This document shows positions 56,584-64,000 of a DNA stretch of 64,000 bases, piece after piece. The number at the start of each line of letters is the position of its first letter. The first letter of the stretch is position 1. Source of the DNA: Gimesia sp. (GTDB lineage Bacteria > Planctomycetota > Planctomycetia > Planctomycetales > Planctomycetaceae). The notes beneath the pieces are model-generated. The model worked only from the letters and a program-made list of their open reading frames with translations, made no database searches and was not told the origin of the DNA. The translations under genes and the position numbers were made by a program. The stretch lies in the NCBI RefSeq assembly GCF_040219335.1, contig NZ_JAVJSQ010000029.1:248001-312000 (forward strand). Direction: 5' to 3'.

Positions 56584-57990
56584 TTAAGCGGAGGCAGGAG
56601 CTTCCTGCAGTTGAGCAGCCAGCTGTTCGCACAGACGCTTCAACAGGGCGATCGATTCTTTCGCTTCGGCTTCGGTCATTGTCATTGGTGGACTGACGCG
56701 AAGTACGTTACCGGCCAGGGCACCCAGCAGGTGAATGCCGTCGCCACCTTCTTCACCGAGGTAGCAGGTCTTGACCAGATCGATCGCAACCTCCTGGCTG
56801 GTCTTGCCACCCAGTTCGGCACACTCGATGCCGAAGACCATACCTTCGCCGCGGACCTTGGCGATCACGCCGGTCTCTTTCAGGCTCAGCAGACCTTCGG
56901 TGTAGAGAGCAGACAGCTTCTGTGTGTTCTCCATCACGTCCGTCGATTCAAACTCGTCCAGTGTCGCCAGTACGGATGCGGAAGAGAGCGGGTTGGCACT
57001 CCAGGTGTCAGAGGCTTCGCCGTATTTCAGGCTGGCAATGACATCGCTGCGACCCACGGCAGCAGCTACAGGCACGCCGTTTCCGAGGCCTTTACCCAGT
57101 ACAACGAAGTCGGGCTCAACCTGGTATTTTTCAAAAGCGTACATGCAACCGGTCCGGCCGAAGTTGGCCTGCACTTCATCTAAGATCAGCATGATGTCGT
57201 GTGCCCGGCAGAAGTCCTGCAGCACTTTGTGGTAAGCCACCTGCGGATGGTAGCTGCCCCCACCGCCCAGGTAAGGCTCGGTGATCAGGCAGTTGATCCG
57301 TGAGCCGTACTCGGTCCACATGTCTTCCAGTTCTTTCTGGTAGGCAGCGGTATCCAGTACATCGTCCTTCTTGCTCATGTCGTCACATTCGGTACGCGGG
57401 AAGCTGATGAACTTCACGCGCGGATCGCGATCGGCATCTGTTTCCGAACCGGTGACGGCACCCGCCAGACCCTTTTTACCATGGAAACCATAGCGGGTCG
57501 CCAGGATGATGTCCCGTTCGGGATCGCGGTGCAGACAGGCCCAGAGTGCCTTCTGAACTGCTTCTGAACCGGAGGCTGCCCACATGACTTTGTCGCAGCG
57601 GTTGCCCCCTGTGAAAGATTGAATGTTGGCGATCAACCGTTTGCTGGCTTCGGTTTCAATCGGGGTGACGGCGTTGTAAGCAGTCAGGGTGACGGCATCA
57701 AAGTATTCGCCTTCTCCTTCGCCGGTCACATGTTCCGGTTTCCAGCCCATGTATTCGCTGAACCGCTTCATCCAGCGACGGGGGTTGTGACCCAGGTTCG
57801 CTACCAGCACGCCCGAGGTGAAGTCGTACAGACGTCGACCTTCCGGAGTCCAGTGGTAGCAGCCGGCGGATTTGGCCAGTACCGCCTGGCTGGGGGTGAA
57901 GGTTCGCAGGGCCAGGGGTTCGGTCTGGAACAGTTCGTCCCGCACCGCGTTAGATTGATTTTCGTTATCAAAGTGAATGGCAGTTGTCAT
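56584..57990 (-). CDS. Class III pyridoxal-phosphate aminotransferase
   Basis: A 468-residue class III (omega) aminotransferase-family enzyme. Seen: the cofactor phosphate site AASGSEAVQKAL (G141-S142), YGFHGKKGLAGAVTG, the cofactor-pyridine Asp in LILDEVQANFGRTG (D271), and the Schiff-base K300 in VVLGKGLGNGVPV. The C-terminus carries GVIAKVRGEGMVFGIE and RVSPPMTMTEAEA. The amino donor and acceptor cannot be read from the sequence; acetylornithine, GABA and amino-sugar enzymes share this fold. It is 83 bp downstream of the Gfo/Idh gene on the same strand and ends in a strong terminator, so the two probably form one operon. Confidence 0.9.
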   Translation of the reverse strand: MTTAIHFDNENQSNAVRDELFQTEPLALRTFTPSQAVLAKSAGCYHWTPEGRRLYDFTSGVLVANLGHNPRRWMKRFSEYMGWKPEHVTGEGEGEYFDAVTLTAYNAVTPIETEASKRLIANIQSFTGGNRCDKVMWAASGSEAVQKALWACLHRDPERDIILATRYGFHGKKGLAGAVTGSETDADRDPRVKFISFPRTECDDMSKKDDVLDTAAYQKELEDMWTEYGSRINCLITEPYLGGGGSYHPQVAYHKVLQDFCRAHDIMLILDEVQANFGRTGCMYAFEKYQVEPDFVVLGKGLGNGVPVAAAVGRSDVIASLKYGEASDTWSANPLSSASVLATLDEFESTDVMENTQKLSALYTEGLLSLKETGVIAKVRGEGMVFGIECAELGGKTSQEVAIDLVKTCYLGEEGGDGIHLLGALAGNVLRVSPPMTMTEAEAKESIALLKRLCEQLAAQLQEAPASA

Positions 57991-58073
57991 GATGATCTCT
58001 TTTTACATAACAGGTAAATGACAATGGTTAATGAATGTCGATCCGGCACCGGGGCACGAATCTGATAGCAGGG

Positions 58074-59354
58074 TTAAACGGTGCCTTCGTAGAGCACTTC
58101 GAATTCGCTCGAACCAGGACGATACAGCACCAGGCCACCGTTCTCGTCGTTTACACGCACGACGCAATCCGGTTCGCCCGCAGCCCGTTTTTCCAGAATG
58201 GCTTCGAGTGCCTGGACGGCGGCTACGGTCTGACGATCCGCCGACAGATCGTTGTAATCCAGCGAACGAATCTGCGCCAGACGTTCTGCCCGTTCCGATT
58301 CGGGACCGCCGAACTCGACCTGGGCGACTTCTTTAGCAAACTGTTCGATCACTTCAATTCCATAACCCCGCTGCGAACGTTCGTTCCAGGGTTCTACAAA
58401 CGGAGCGTTGAAGTGGTTGTTCAACGAGTTCTTGATCTCGTTCGGCGTTTTGTCTTCCACGGTGCATTCCACACCGCGTTTACGGGAGTGACCGTTCCAC
58501 AGGCCATTGTCGAAGCGGAACTGAACTTCCTGTTCGACATAGCCGGGGAAGTTATCCGGGGTGACCCACGAAGTCTGAATATCGAAGGCAGCTTCGCGCC
58601 CCGATTCGTATTCGTAAACCATCTTCATCTGGCAGCTGTCCCAGGTCGGACCATCTTTGTCGCCTACCAGACCCCGCTGGCCAGCTGCGGTGATAGTCTT
58701 CAGTTTTCCACCGAACGAGAAGTCGATCAGTTTGATGTAATGCACGGCGACATAGGTTCCGGGGTTACGGCCGGTAATCCACTGTGCGAACTGCTGACCC
58801 GAAATCGCCTTGGGTTCCAGCAGCGAGCAGTAGCCGTTATTCACATGCTGCAATACGCCATCATAAACCAGCGAACGCATCCGCTTGTGATCGGGGTCGA
58901 ACAGCTTGTGATAGACCACTTTGGCAGTCACATTGTTTTTCTCAGCCAGAGCCACCAGTTCGTCCAGTTCCTGCAGACAGAGAACTGACGGCTTTTCCAC
59001 GATTACATGCACGCCTGCCCCTAAAAGCTTCTTACAGGCATCGAAGTGACGGTCATCGGGAGACGCGACACAGGCGAAGTTCACACCCGCTTCAATCATC
59101 TCTTCGATGGCGTTATCACCGACGAAGCTCTGGAAGCCGCCGACTTTGTCGCCGCGCTCTGCCAGGTACTTCTCGGCCCGGGATCCGGTGCGGGTGACCA
59201 CTGCATCCAGCGAAACTTCCACCGGGCCGGTAGACCGCTGGTAAAGGTCCTGTTTGTAAACCGTTTCGAAGAAAGGACGATAGGTTTCATCAACGATCAT
59301 CCCGAAGCCAACCATGCCGGCTTTCAGTTTGGGGAGTGTTCCTGCTGGACTCAT
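58074..59354 (-). CDS. Gfo/Idh/MocA-family oxidoreductase
   Basis: A 426-residue NAD(P)-dependent sugar dehydrogenase-type protein. The N-terminal Rossmann fold shows GMVGFGMIVDETYRPFFETV, ACVASPDDRHFDACKKLL and the signature VHVIVEKPSVLCLQEL with the conserved E-K-P. The C-terminal substrate domain has IKLIDFSFGGKLKTITAAGQ and DIQTSWVTPDNFPGYVE. There is no Tat leader, so it is cytoplasmic. It is divergent from a GntR regulator across a region with operator-like palindromes and upstream of the aminotransferase gene, which suggests a regulated sugar or amino-sugar pathway. Substrate unknown. Confidence 0.92.
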   Translation of the reverse strand: MSPAGTLPKLKAGMVGFGMIVDETYRPFFETVYKQDLYQRSTGPVEVSLDAVVTRTGSRAEKYLAERGDKVGGFQSFVGDNAIEEMIEAGVNFACVASPDDRHFDACKKLLGAGVHVIVEKPSVLCLQELDELVALAEKNNVTAKVVYHKLFDPDHKRMRSLVYDGVLQHVNNGYCSLLEPKAISGQQFAQWITGRNPGTYVAVHYIKLIDFSFGGKLKTITAAGQRGLVGDKDGPTWDSCQMKMVYEYESGREAAFDIQTSWVTPDNFPGYVEQEVQFRFDNGLWNGHSRKRGVECTVEDKTPNEIKNSLNNHFNAPFVEPWNERSQRGYGIEVIEQFAKEVAQVEFGGPESERAERLAQIRSLDYNDLSADRQTVAAVQALEAILEKRAAGEPDCVVRVNDENGGLVLYRPGSSEFEVLYEGTV

Positions 59355-59366
59355 TAGTTAATCCCT

Positions 59367-59377
59367 AAGTGAATTCA
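59367..59377. promoter_or_regulatory. Second GntR-type site (partial)
   Basis: AAGTGAATTCA matches 11 bp of the full palindrome 98 bp away and then diverges. It lies 13 bp upstream of the oxidoreductase start, where a bound repressor would block transcription or translation start. Confidence 0.5.
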
Positions 59378-59463
59378 AAATATATGGTTTTCGAAGGTGT
59401 AAATTCGCAATTTCCTGCTATAATCGGGAGTATGATGCTTGGTGAACCCCCTCGGATAGCTTG

Positions 59464-59479
59464 AAAGTGAATTCACTTT
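59464..59479. promoter_or_regulatory. Putative GntR operator
   Basis: A perfect 16-bp palindrome, AAAGTGAATTCACTTT, in the divergent region between the oxidoreductase and GntR genes. FadR/FCD-type GntR regulators bind short palindromes of this kind near their own promoters. Binding is inferred from position and symmetry. Confidence 0.7.
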
Positions 59480-59597
59480 ATGGCGGGTTGACCGTTTTGT
59501 CAAGCCCGCAGATGCGCGGCAGAGGAAAAGATTTCGAGCTTTTCCCGCCCCGGTAGCAGAGTCCAGCCCCGGTATTTCTTGAGAAACTGAGATCCCT

Positions 59598-60332
59598 GTG
59601 AATAAAGAGACAAGTTTGCTGACCGAATCCACGGAATTGCACTCACTTCAGGAAGTCGAGAATCTCTCCCTGGTCGATGAGGTCTACCAGAAACTGCTGC
59701 TGCGGATCATTCGCTGTGAACTGCCCGGCGGAACAGAACTGAAGAGCACACAACTCGCTCGCGAGATTGGCGTCAGCCGGACACCGGTCGTTCAGGCCCT
59801 GGCACGCCTGCAGGCCGACGGGATCGTGATCCAGCAGAAAAATCACCGGGCCGTCGTCCGGGAAGGGGCCGAGAACTGGCTCGTGGAAATTCACGAGCTC
59901 CGCCTGTTGCTCGAGCCATCTGCTGCCGGGATGGCTGCCGGACGGATCAGCGCTGCAGAAATTCAGCGTCTGCAGGAACTGGCTGCCGGAGTCAAAGCCT
60001 GTCAGCAGGAGTACGAAGACGGCGATCAATCTGTGGAACAGGTCCAGAAATGGGGGGCCGCTTCCCGTAACTTCGACTACGCACTGCATCTGAGCATCGC
60101 CGACCATTGTGGCAATCTGCCAATCTGTGAAGCCATTCATAAATGCTGGAGCTATAAACGGGTATCCTACTCCGCCGCCGGGGAGACGCCCGAAATCATG
60201 ACGCGGGGGCTCTACGATCACCTGGTGCTCCTCGATTCACTGAAACAACAGGATGCCGAGACGGCATCCGCCGCGATGACCATGCATTTACGTAATGCCT
60301 CCCGCATGCGACCTGATCGTTTGATTGTCTGA
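59598..60332 (+). CDS. GntR-family regulator with FCD ligand domain
   Basis: A 244-residue regulator of the FadR subfamily. The N-terminal winged helix is clear (LVDEVYQKLLLRIIRCELPG, TQLAREIGVSRTPVVQALAR, LQADGIVIQQ). The C-terminal all-helical FCD domain has ELRLLLEPSAAGMAAGRIS, NFDYALHLSIADHCGN and the metal-type His positions (H in DYALHLSIADH, DHLVLLDSL, TMHLRNAS). The start is a GTG at 59598; no better in-frame ATG lies upstream or just inside. It is divergent from the oxidoreductase-aminotransferase genes and probably controls them. The ligand is likely a small organic acid or sugar acid, by family habit. Confidence 0.92.
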   Translation: MNKETSLLTESTELHSLQEVENLSLVDEVYQKLLLRIIRCELPGGTELKSTQLAREIGVSRTPVVQALARLQADGIVIQQKNHRAVVREGAENWLVEIHELRLLLEPSAAGMAAGRISAAEIQRLQELAAGVKACQQEYEDGDQSVEQVQKWGAASRNFDYALHLSIADHCGNLPICEAIHKCWSYKRVSYSAAGETPEIMTRGLYDHLVLLDSLKQQDAETASAAMTMHLRNASRMRPDRLIV

Positions 60333-60595
60333 TTACGGTTCGCGAGGGAATTCTTAACGAGCCTCTGAAAAAGCAGGGGGGAACTTCGCGTAGCTCTTGA
60401 AACTTGGCTCCAACCTGTCAAAATGGCCGGGAACTGGTCTGTTTTCGCGGTCCTGTTTCACCGGCAAATCACGCGAAATTTCTGCAGCACTGGCCGGTTA
60501 CTTTCAAAGTGGAATAGTCTCCATCCCGATATGAGTGCTGATTGCTCCACGTTTATCCGCTTTAGATTTAGAAACAAAAAAGGTTGATCTCCGTC

Positions 60596-61615
60596 ATGTC
60601 CGATAATCCAAGTGTCATTTTAAGTGCCTTTGCTGATGAAGCCGCCAATCATAAAACCGCTGTTGAACAGATGGTGGCACTCTCCGCGCTGGGATTGAAA
60701 TACTACAGCCCCCGCTTTATCGATGTGAACGGGGATGGGAACGTCAAACATGTCGTCGATCTGAATAAATCGGAATACAAGCAGTTGCTCAAACTGCACG
60801 ATGAATACGGCATGAACGTCACCAGCATCGGTGCCCGCGTTGGTAAGATCAAACTGGTCGACAAAGAAGATGGTTCACACAACGTCTTCGTGCCCTTCAA
60901 GGAATACCTTAAGAAAGAAGTCGCCAACACAATCAACGCTGCGACCACCCTCGGCACCAAGCTGATCCGTGGTTTCTCCTTCTACCCGCCTAAGGGTGAA
61001 GATCCCAAGCCTTACATGAACCAGGCCGTTGATCAGATCGGAGAAATCGTCGATCTGTGTGCCAAGGAAGGTCTCGTGTACGGTCTCGAAATCGAGCCCA
61101 ACCTGATCGGCGAAACCGGACCGCTGCTGGCCGAACTGGCCCGCAAAGTCAAACGGCCCAACATGGTCACCATTTATGATGGCGGAAACATCGCCGCTCA
61201 GAACAAAGACGCGATGCAGTGTCTGAGCGAGTTCCACGACATGAGCAAATCCATGGGCTGGCTGCACATCAAAGATTACGCCGTCGATCCCGATCTGGAA
61301 TGGACGGGTGTCGTTGACGAAGAGCGTCTGAAAAACTTCGTTCCCGCCAACGTGGGTGATGCCGGTCATGAATTCATCCTGCGGGAACTCCGCGACATGC
61401 TCCCCAAGATGGACAAGAAGATGAAAAAACTGGGCGTGCCCGGCGTCTTCCTGGAAGTCGAACCACACCTCAAGGGTGGCGGACAGTTCGGCGGATTCAG
61501 TGGTCCCGATGGAATCGGCGTCGCAGTCCGGGCACTTTGCTCCGTTCTCGATTATGTTGGCATCGACTATGAACTCCGCGGTTTCAAAGACATTCAGGAA
61601 CTGCGTGGCTTCTAA
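60596..61615 (+). CDS. Sugar phosphate isomerase/epimerase-like TIM-barrel protein
   Basis: A 339-residue member of the xylose-isomerase-like TIM-barrel (AP endonuclease family 2) group. Seen: [58 protein letters not shown] with a metal-ligand Glu, [21 protein letters not shown] and [18 protein letters not shown]. The ATG at 60596 is preferred to a TTG four codons upstream. It lies 263 bp after the GntR gene. The genes around it suggest a role in the same regulated carbohydrate pathway, but the substrate is unknown. Confidence 0.88.
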   Translation: MSDNPSVILSAFADEAANHKTAVEQMVALSALGLKYYSPRFIDVNGDGNVKHVVDLNKSEYKQLLKLHDEYGMNVTSIGARVGKIKLVDKEDGSHNVFVPFKEYLKKEVANTINAATTLGTKLIRGFSFYPPKGEDPKPYMNQAVDQIGEIVDLCAKEGLVYGLEIEPNLIGETGPLLAELARKVKRPNMVTIYDGGNIAAQNKDAMQCLSEFHDMSKSMGWLHIKDYAVDPDLEWTGVVDEERLKNFVPANVGDAGHEFILRELRDMLPKMDKKMKKLGVPGVFLEVEPHLKGGGQFGGFSGPDGIGVAVRALCSVLDYVGIDYELRGFKDIQELRGF

Positions 61616-61722
61616 TCAGAGTCGCACTTAGAAGATTGAAGCGGGGCGGATTTCAGAGAAAACTGTTGATCTCCGCCCCCTTCTGTTACAATTCAGAGAC
61701 AGTCGTTCAAGAGTAATTATCA

Positions 61723-61962
61723 ATGGCCTTTGATCCACAACGTTTACAGGACATCATTGCCTGCCCCAAAACCAAAGCCAGGCTGGTCTGCGACGGTGAT
61801 TTTCTGGTCTCCGTCGATCCGGCGACGCGACTCAAGTATCCCATTCGCGACGGAATCCCGGTGATGCTCGTGGACGAGGCAGAGGAAGTGTCCCCGGAAG
61901 AATGGGCGGCCATCATGCAGCGACATGAACGAAATCCGGAAACAGGAGAAGCGGTCTTCTGA
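61723..61962 (+). CDS. Trm112-family protein
   Basis: A 79-residue Trm112-like protein. It shows the family layout LQDIIACPKTKARLVCDGDF, then RLKYPIRDGIPVMLVDEAEE. Trm112 proteins are small zinc-type partners that stabilise methyltransferases in eukaryotes and archaea; bacterial forms such as YcaR are poorly understood. Only two Cys remain here (ACP and VCDG), so a full zinc site is absent. It is 30 bp upstream of a SAM methyltransferase gene, a suggestive pairing, but that enzyme is exported. Confidence 0.88.
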   Translation: MAFDPQRLQDIIACPKTKARLVCDGDFLVSVDPATRLKYPIRDGIPVMLVDEAEEVSPEEWAAIMQRHERNPETGEAVF

Positions 61963-61992
61963 TTTTCCGTTAACACGGTTTAAGGAGATCTG

Positions 61993-62796
61993 ATGAAACC
62001 CACGTCGAAGCTTTTCCGATCCGATACGTTCTGCTTCCGGTGCTACACACTGGCTCTCCTGGTTTTCGTCGGTCTGGCCAACTCCGCATCTGCCGCCGAG
62101 CCTGCTGCCACGAAACAGAAGCCCGACACGCAGGACGACCGCTATTCTTATCGTCTCGACGAACACGATCCCAACGGCATTGGCAAATTCTACCTGGGAC
62201 GTGAAATCGCCCGCGTGATGGGTTACCAGGGCGCCCCCTGGCTGGAACGCACCACCCGCGAACGGGAAGAACGCCTGTCGTTGCTCCCCAAAGCACTCAA
62301 ACTGCAACCCGGTATGGACATTGCCGACATCGGAGCGGGCAGCGGCGTGATCTCGGTGATTCTCGCCGAACATGTCACTCCGGGAGGAAAGATCTACGCC
62401 GTCGATGTGCAGCAGGAGATGCTCGACCTGCTCAAGAAAAAACTGGACAAAATGGGCGTCGATAACGTGGTGCCTGTCCTGGGAACACAGAAATCACCCG
62501 GTCTCAAACCGGAGTCCATCGACCTGGCAATCATGGTCGACGTCTACCATGAGTTCGAGTTTCCTTATGAGATGATGCTCGAGATCTCCAAGGCACTCAA
62601 ACCTAAAGGCCGCGTCGTACTGGTCGAATACCGCAAGGAAGATCCAACCGTCCCCATTAAGCTCGTTCACAAAATGTCCGAAGCCCAGGCCAAAAAAGAG
62701 GTCTCCCGTCCCGAACTGAATCTCAAGTGGAAAGAGACCATCGGCCTCCTTCCCCGCCAGCATATCCTCGTCTTCGAAAAAACGGCTGACAAATAA
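61993..62796 (+). CDS. Class I SAM-dependent methyltransferase with signal peptide
   Basis: A 267-residue methyltransferase. A clear signal peptide comes first (YTLALLVFVGLANSASAA), then a class I Rossmann fold: motif I IADIGAGSGVISVILAEH, motif II GKIYAVDVQQEMLDLL, and the post-motif LAIMVDVYHEFEFPYEMM. The C-terminus has GRVVLVEYRKEDPTVPIKLV and the closing ILVFEKTADK. AAGGAG lies 6 nt before the ATG. Export of a SAM enzyme is unusual because SAM is cytoplasmic, though similar leader-bearing methyltransferases occur in planctomycetes. It follows the Trm112-like gene and may share its transcript. Substrate unknown. Confidence 0.85.
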   Translation: MKPTSKLFRSDTFCFRCYTLALLVFVGLANSASAAEPAATKQKPDTQDDRYSYRLDEHDPNGIGKFYLGREIARVMGYQGAPWLERTTREREERLSLLPKALKLQPGMDIADIGAGSGVISVILAEHVTPGGKIYAVDVQQEMLDLLKKKLDKMGVDNVVPVLGTQKSPGLKPESIDLAIMVDVYHEFEFPYEMMLEISKALKPKGRVVLVEYRKEDPTVPIKLVHKMSEAQAKKEVSRPELNLKWKETIGLLPRQHILVFEKTADK

Positions 62797-62805
62797 ATGT
62801 CGAGC

Positions 62806-62845
62806 TGTAGGGGCGGATCCATGTGTCCGCCCGCCTGGCGATACA
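62806..62845 (+). repeat. Family A hairpin repeat
   Basis: GTAGGGGCGGA with arms GGGCGGA and TCCGCCC around TCCATGTG, then GCCTGGCGATAC. It starts 10 bp after the methyltransferase stop. Confidence 0.8.
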
Positions 62846-62894
62846 CGATTCAGAACCACTCTTCCGCAGGAACGAGAATAACACTCCCAAAACC

Positions 62895-62945
62895 GGGTGG
62901 GCCCGAATGCAATTCGGGCCGAGCGCAGCGAGCAGGAGGTCGCAG
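62895..62945 (+). repeat. Family B hairpin repeat, single copy
   Basis: Perfect 9-bp arms GGCCCGAAT and ATTCGGGCC around GCA at 62900-62920, then GAGCGCAGCGAGCAGGAGGT. It lies between two family A copies. Confidence 0.85.
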
Positions 62946-62985
62946 GAAATCGAGCGAGCTTCATTAGACTTACCAACCAATTTTC

Positions 62986-63015
62986 AGGTAGGGGCAACCC
63001 TGCGTGGTTGCCCGC
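62986..63015 (+). repeat. Family A hairpin repeat
   Basis: GTAGGGGCAACCC with arms GGGCAACC and GGTTGCCC around CTGCGT. The usual CCTGGCGACA tail is missing. Confidence 0.75.
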
Positions 63016-63046
63016 AGTATTGAGTTCATTCTCATTTCAAATCAAC

Positions 63047-63082
63047 AAAAAAGCCTGCTCACAACCTAAGCTGTGAGCAGGC
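63047..63082 (-). terminator. Intrinsic terminator of the DUF1559 gene
   Basis: Perfect 11-bp stem GCCTGCTCACA / TGTGAGCAGGC (63053-63063 and 63072-63082) with an 8-nt loop, followed on the minus strand by six T. It begins 28 bp after the stop of the DUF1559 gene. Confidence 0.95.
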
Positions 63083-63109
63083 AACTTTCGTTCAAGCTAT
63101 CAGCGCGAT

Positions 63110-64000
63110 CTAATACTCGCCGATCACTTCGCCTCCTGAGATCGTACTCAGTCCTGTATAAACACCGAAGTCGATGCTGGAACCAATGAGCCGCACGGAA
63201 CCGTCACCCAGCAGGAACTGGGCGAAGCCGATGTGCGGTGCCGAGACATCCCGGTCATCACTCTGCGGTGAATTGGGCACATGCCCCGACTGGAAGAGCA
63301 CCATGTGACCATGGTCGTCCGTTGGATCAGAGATATCACGCACGGCACCAGCCCAGGTCGTTTCGTACTCGAAATGGTTCCCGTGCGACGCCCCATTGCG
63401 GAAGGCACCGTTCTGGCGTTCTCCCACGCAGAGCGTATTCGACATGCCATCAATGATGTCCCGTGCGCGGGTGGAACTGTTGCGGCTGAACATTCCCGCT
63501 CGTTTCTCCTGGGTCGCATCAAGGTCCGGTGGACCGAAGTTGGCGACATAGCAGCCCATCGCGTAACGCTCCGCGGAGCTTCCCATCTCCACGAAATTGT
63601 TCTCGGAAACGGAGTCTGAAGGACAGAGCAGCCCCGGGATCTGTTTTTCCCGCGCCGTCAGGTTGGCGGCGTCGAAGATTGGCAGGTTGAAGTTAAACTC
63701 GTTATACAAGTTGGCCTGATCGATCATCGGCAGGATCATCGCCACCCAGCCGAATCCCAGTTGATTTCCGGAAGCGCCAGGTCGGTAAATATAGCCGGGC
63801 GGATAACAGCCATGCGTGTCATGGTAGTTATGCAGCCCCAGGCCCAACTGCTTCAGGTTATTTTTACAGGACGTTCTGCGCGCTGCTTCCCGCGCCTGCT
63901 GAACGGCAGGCAGGAGCAGGGCGATCAGAATCGCAATAATGGCAATGACCACCAGGAGTTCAATCAGTGTGAACCCTCTGGGGCGATGCGTTTGGACTTT
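63110..64000 (-). CDS. DUF1559 type IV pilin-like protein, 5' end outside window
   Basis: The open frame continues past the right edge without a start. The visible N-terminal part is [20 protein letters not shown], a type III (prepilin) leader with the cleavage-site Gly-Phe and Glu at +5, then [20 protein letters not shown], the DUF1559/N-methylation pattern typical of planctomycetes. The C-terminus has the family ending [20 protein letters not shown] and SGGEVIGEY. Planctomycete genomes carry many such genes; they are thought to be surface pseudopilins. Processing would need a prepilin peptidase such as the one at 45254-46531. At least 296 residues are present. Confidence 0.92.
   Translation of the reverse strand, partial: KVQTHRPRGFTLIELLVVIAIIAILIALLLPAVQQAREAARRTSCKNNLKQLGLGLHNYHDTHGCYPPGYIYRPGASGNQLGFGWVAMILPMIDQANLYNEFNFNLPIFDAANLTAREKQIPGLLCPSDSVSENNFVEMGSSAERYAMGCYVANFGPPDLDATQEKRAGMFSRNSSTRARDIIDGMSNTLCVGERQNGAFRNGASHGNHFEYETTWAGAVRDISDPTDDHGHMVLFQSGHVPNSPQSDDRDVSAPHIGFAQFLLGDGSVRLIGSSIDFGVYTGLSTISGGEVIGEY

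Overview
The window reads as ordinary chromosomal DNA of a planctomycete, most likely a Gimesia/Planctomyces-type member of Planctomycetia (inference from gene content, not from a database search). The markers are two DUF1501 proteins with twin-arginine-like leaders, a DUF1549/DUF1553 protein with Ig-like domains, a PPC-domain protein, a DUF1559 pilin-like protein, a CRTAC1 (FG-GAP/ASPIC) protein beside a multihaem cytochrome with TPRs, a fused AroD-AroE enzyme, and very long secreted proteins of unknown role. An LpxL-type acyltransferase points to an outer membrane with lipid A. No rRNA, tRNA, CRISPR array, phage or transposase gene was found.

Layout. 1-11.5 kb (minus strand): a DUF1501 / PPC-domain / DUF1549-DUF1553 operon (the last gene runs off the left edge), then a multihaem cytochrome-TPR gene followed by a CRTAC1-type gene, with a small Cys-containing secreted protein upstream. 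12.4-17 kb (plus): LpxL-like acyltransferase, Rieske protein, HAD phosphatase, two small overlapping genes, glycerate 2-kinase. 17-22 kb (minus): HD-GYP protein, then an ispF-cysS-ruvC-ruvA cluster. 22.3-28 kb: lipoprotein, class II aldolase with a clear terminator, a 958-residue secreted protein. 28-34.5 kb: small conserved protein, BASS transporter, then ubiD-ubiE-ubiX-like quinone genes and mutL. 34.5-39 kb: a repeat-rich stretch carrying a second DUF1501 gene, a secreted DUF1080-like protein and a small lipoprotein bracketed by a 127-bp direct repeat. 39-43 kb (minus): a hybrid histidine kinase with an ethylene-receptor-like sensor, then a tetR-cupin pair with a visible operator. 43-49 kb (plus): aroDE, aroK, prepilin peptidase, hisH, hisA, EamA transporter. 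49-52 kb (minus): thpR and tex. 52.8-56.3 kb (plus): secreted protein, AAA+ ATPase with winged helix, TPR lipoprotein. 56.6-61.6 kb: class III aminotransferase and Gfo/Idh oxidoreductase divergent from a GntR regulator and followed by a sugar-phosphate isomerase-like gene. 61.7-64 kb: Trm112-like protein, an exported SAM methyltransferase, and a DUF1559 protein cut by the right edge.

Most striking. (1) The histidine kinase at 39042-41462 keeps every residue known to matter for ethylene binding in plant ETR1, at an exact offset of ten. (2) The intergenic DNA holds at least four families of short hairpin repeats. Two occurrences form inverted pairs of 177 and 192 bp that resemble REPINs/MITEs, and one family shows paired base changes in its stems. 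(3) Two operator-like palindromes sit where the TetR and GntR regulators would need them. I did not see a clearly new multi-gene defence or metabolic system; the ethylene-sensor kinase and the repeat families are the best leads.
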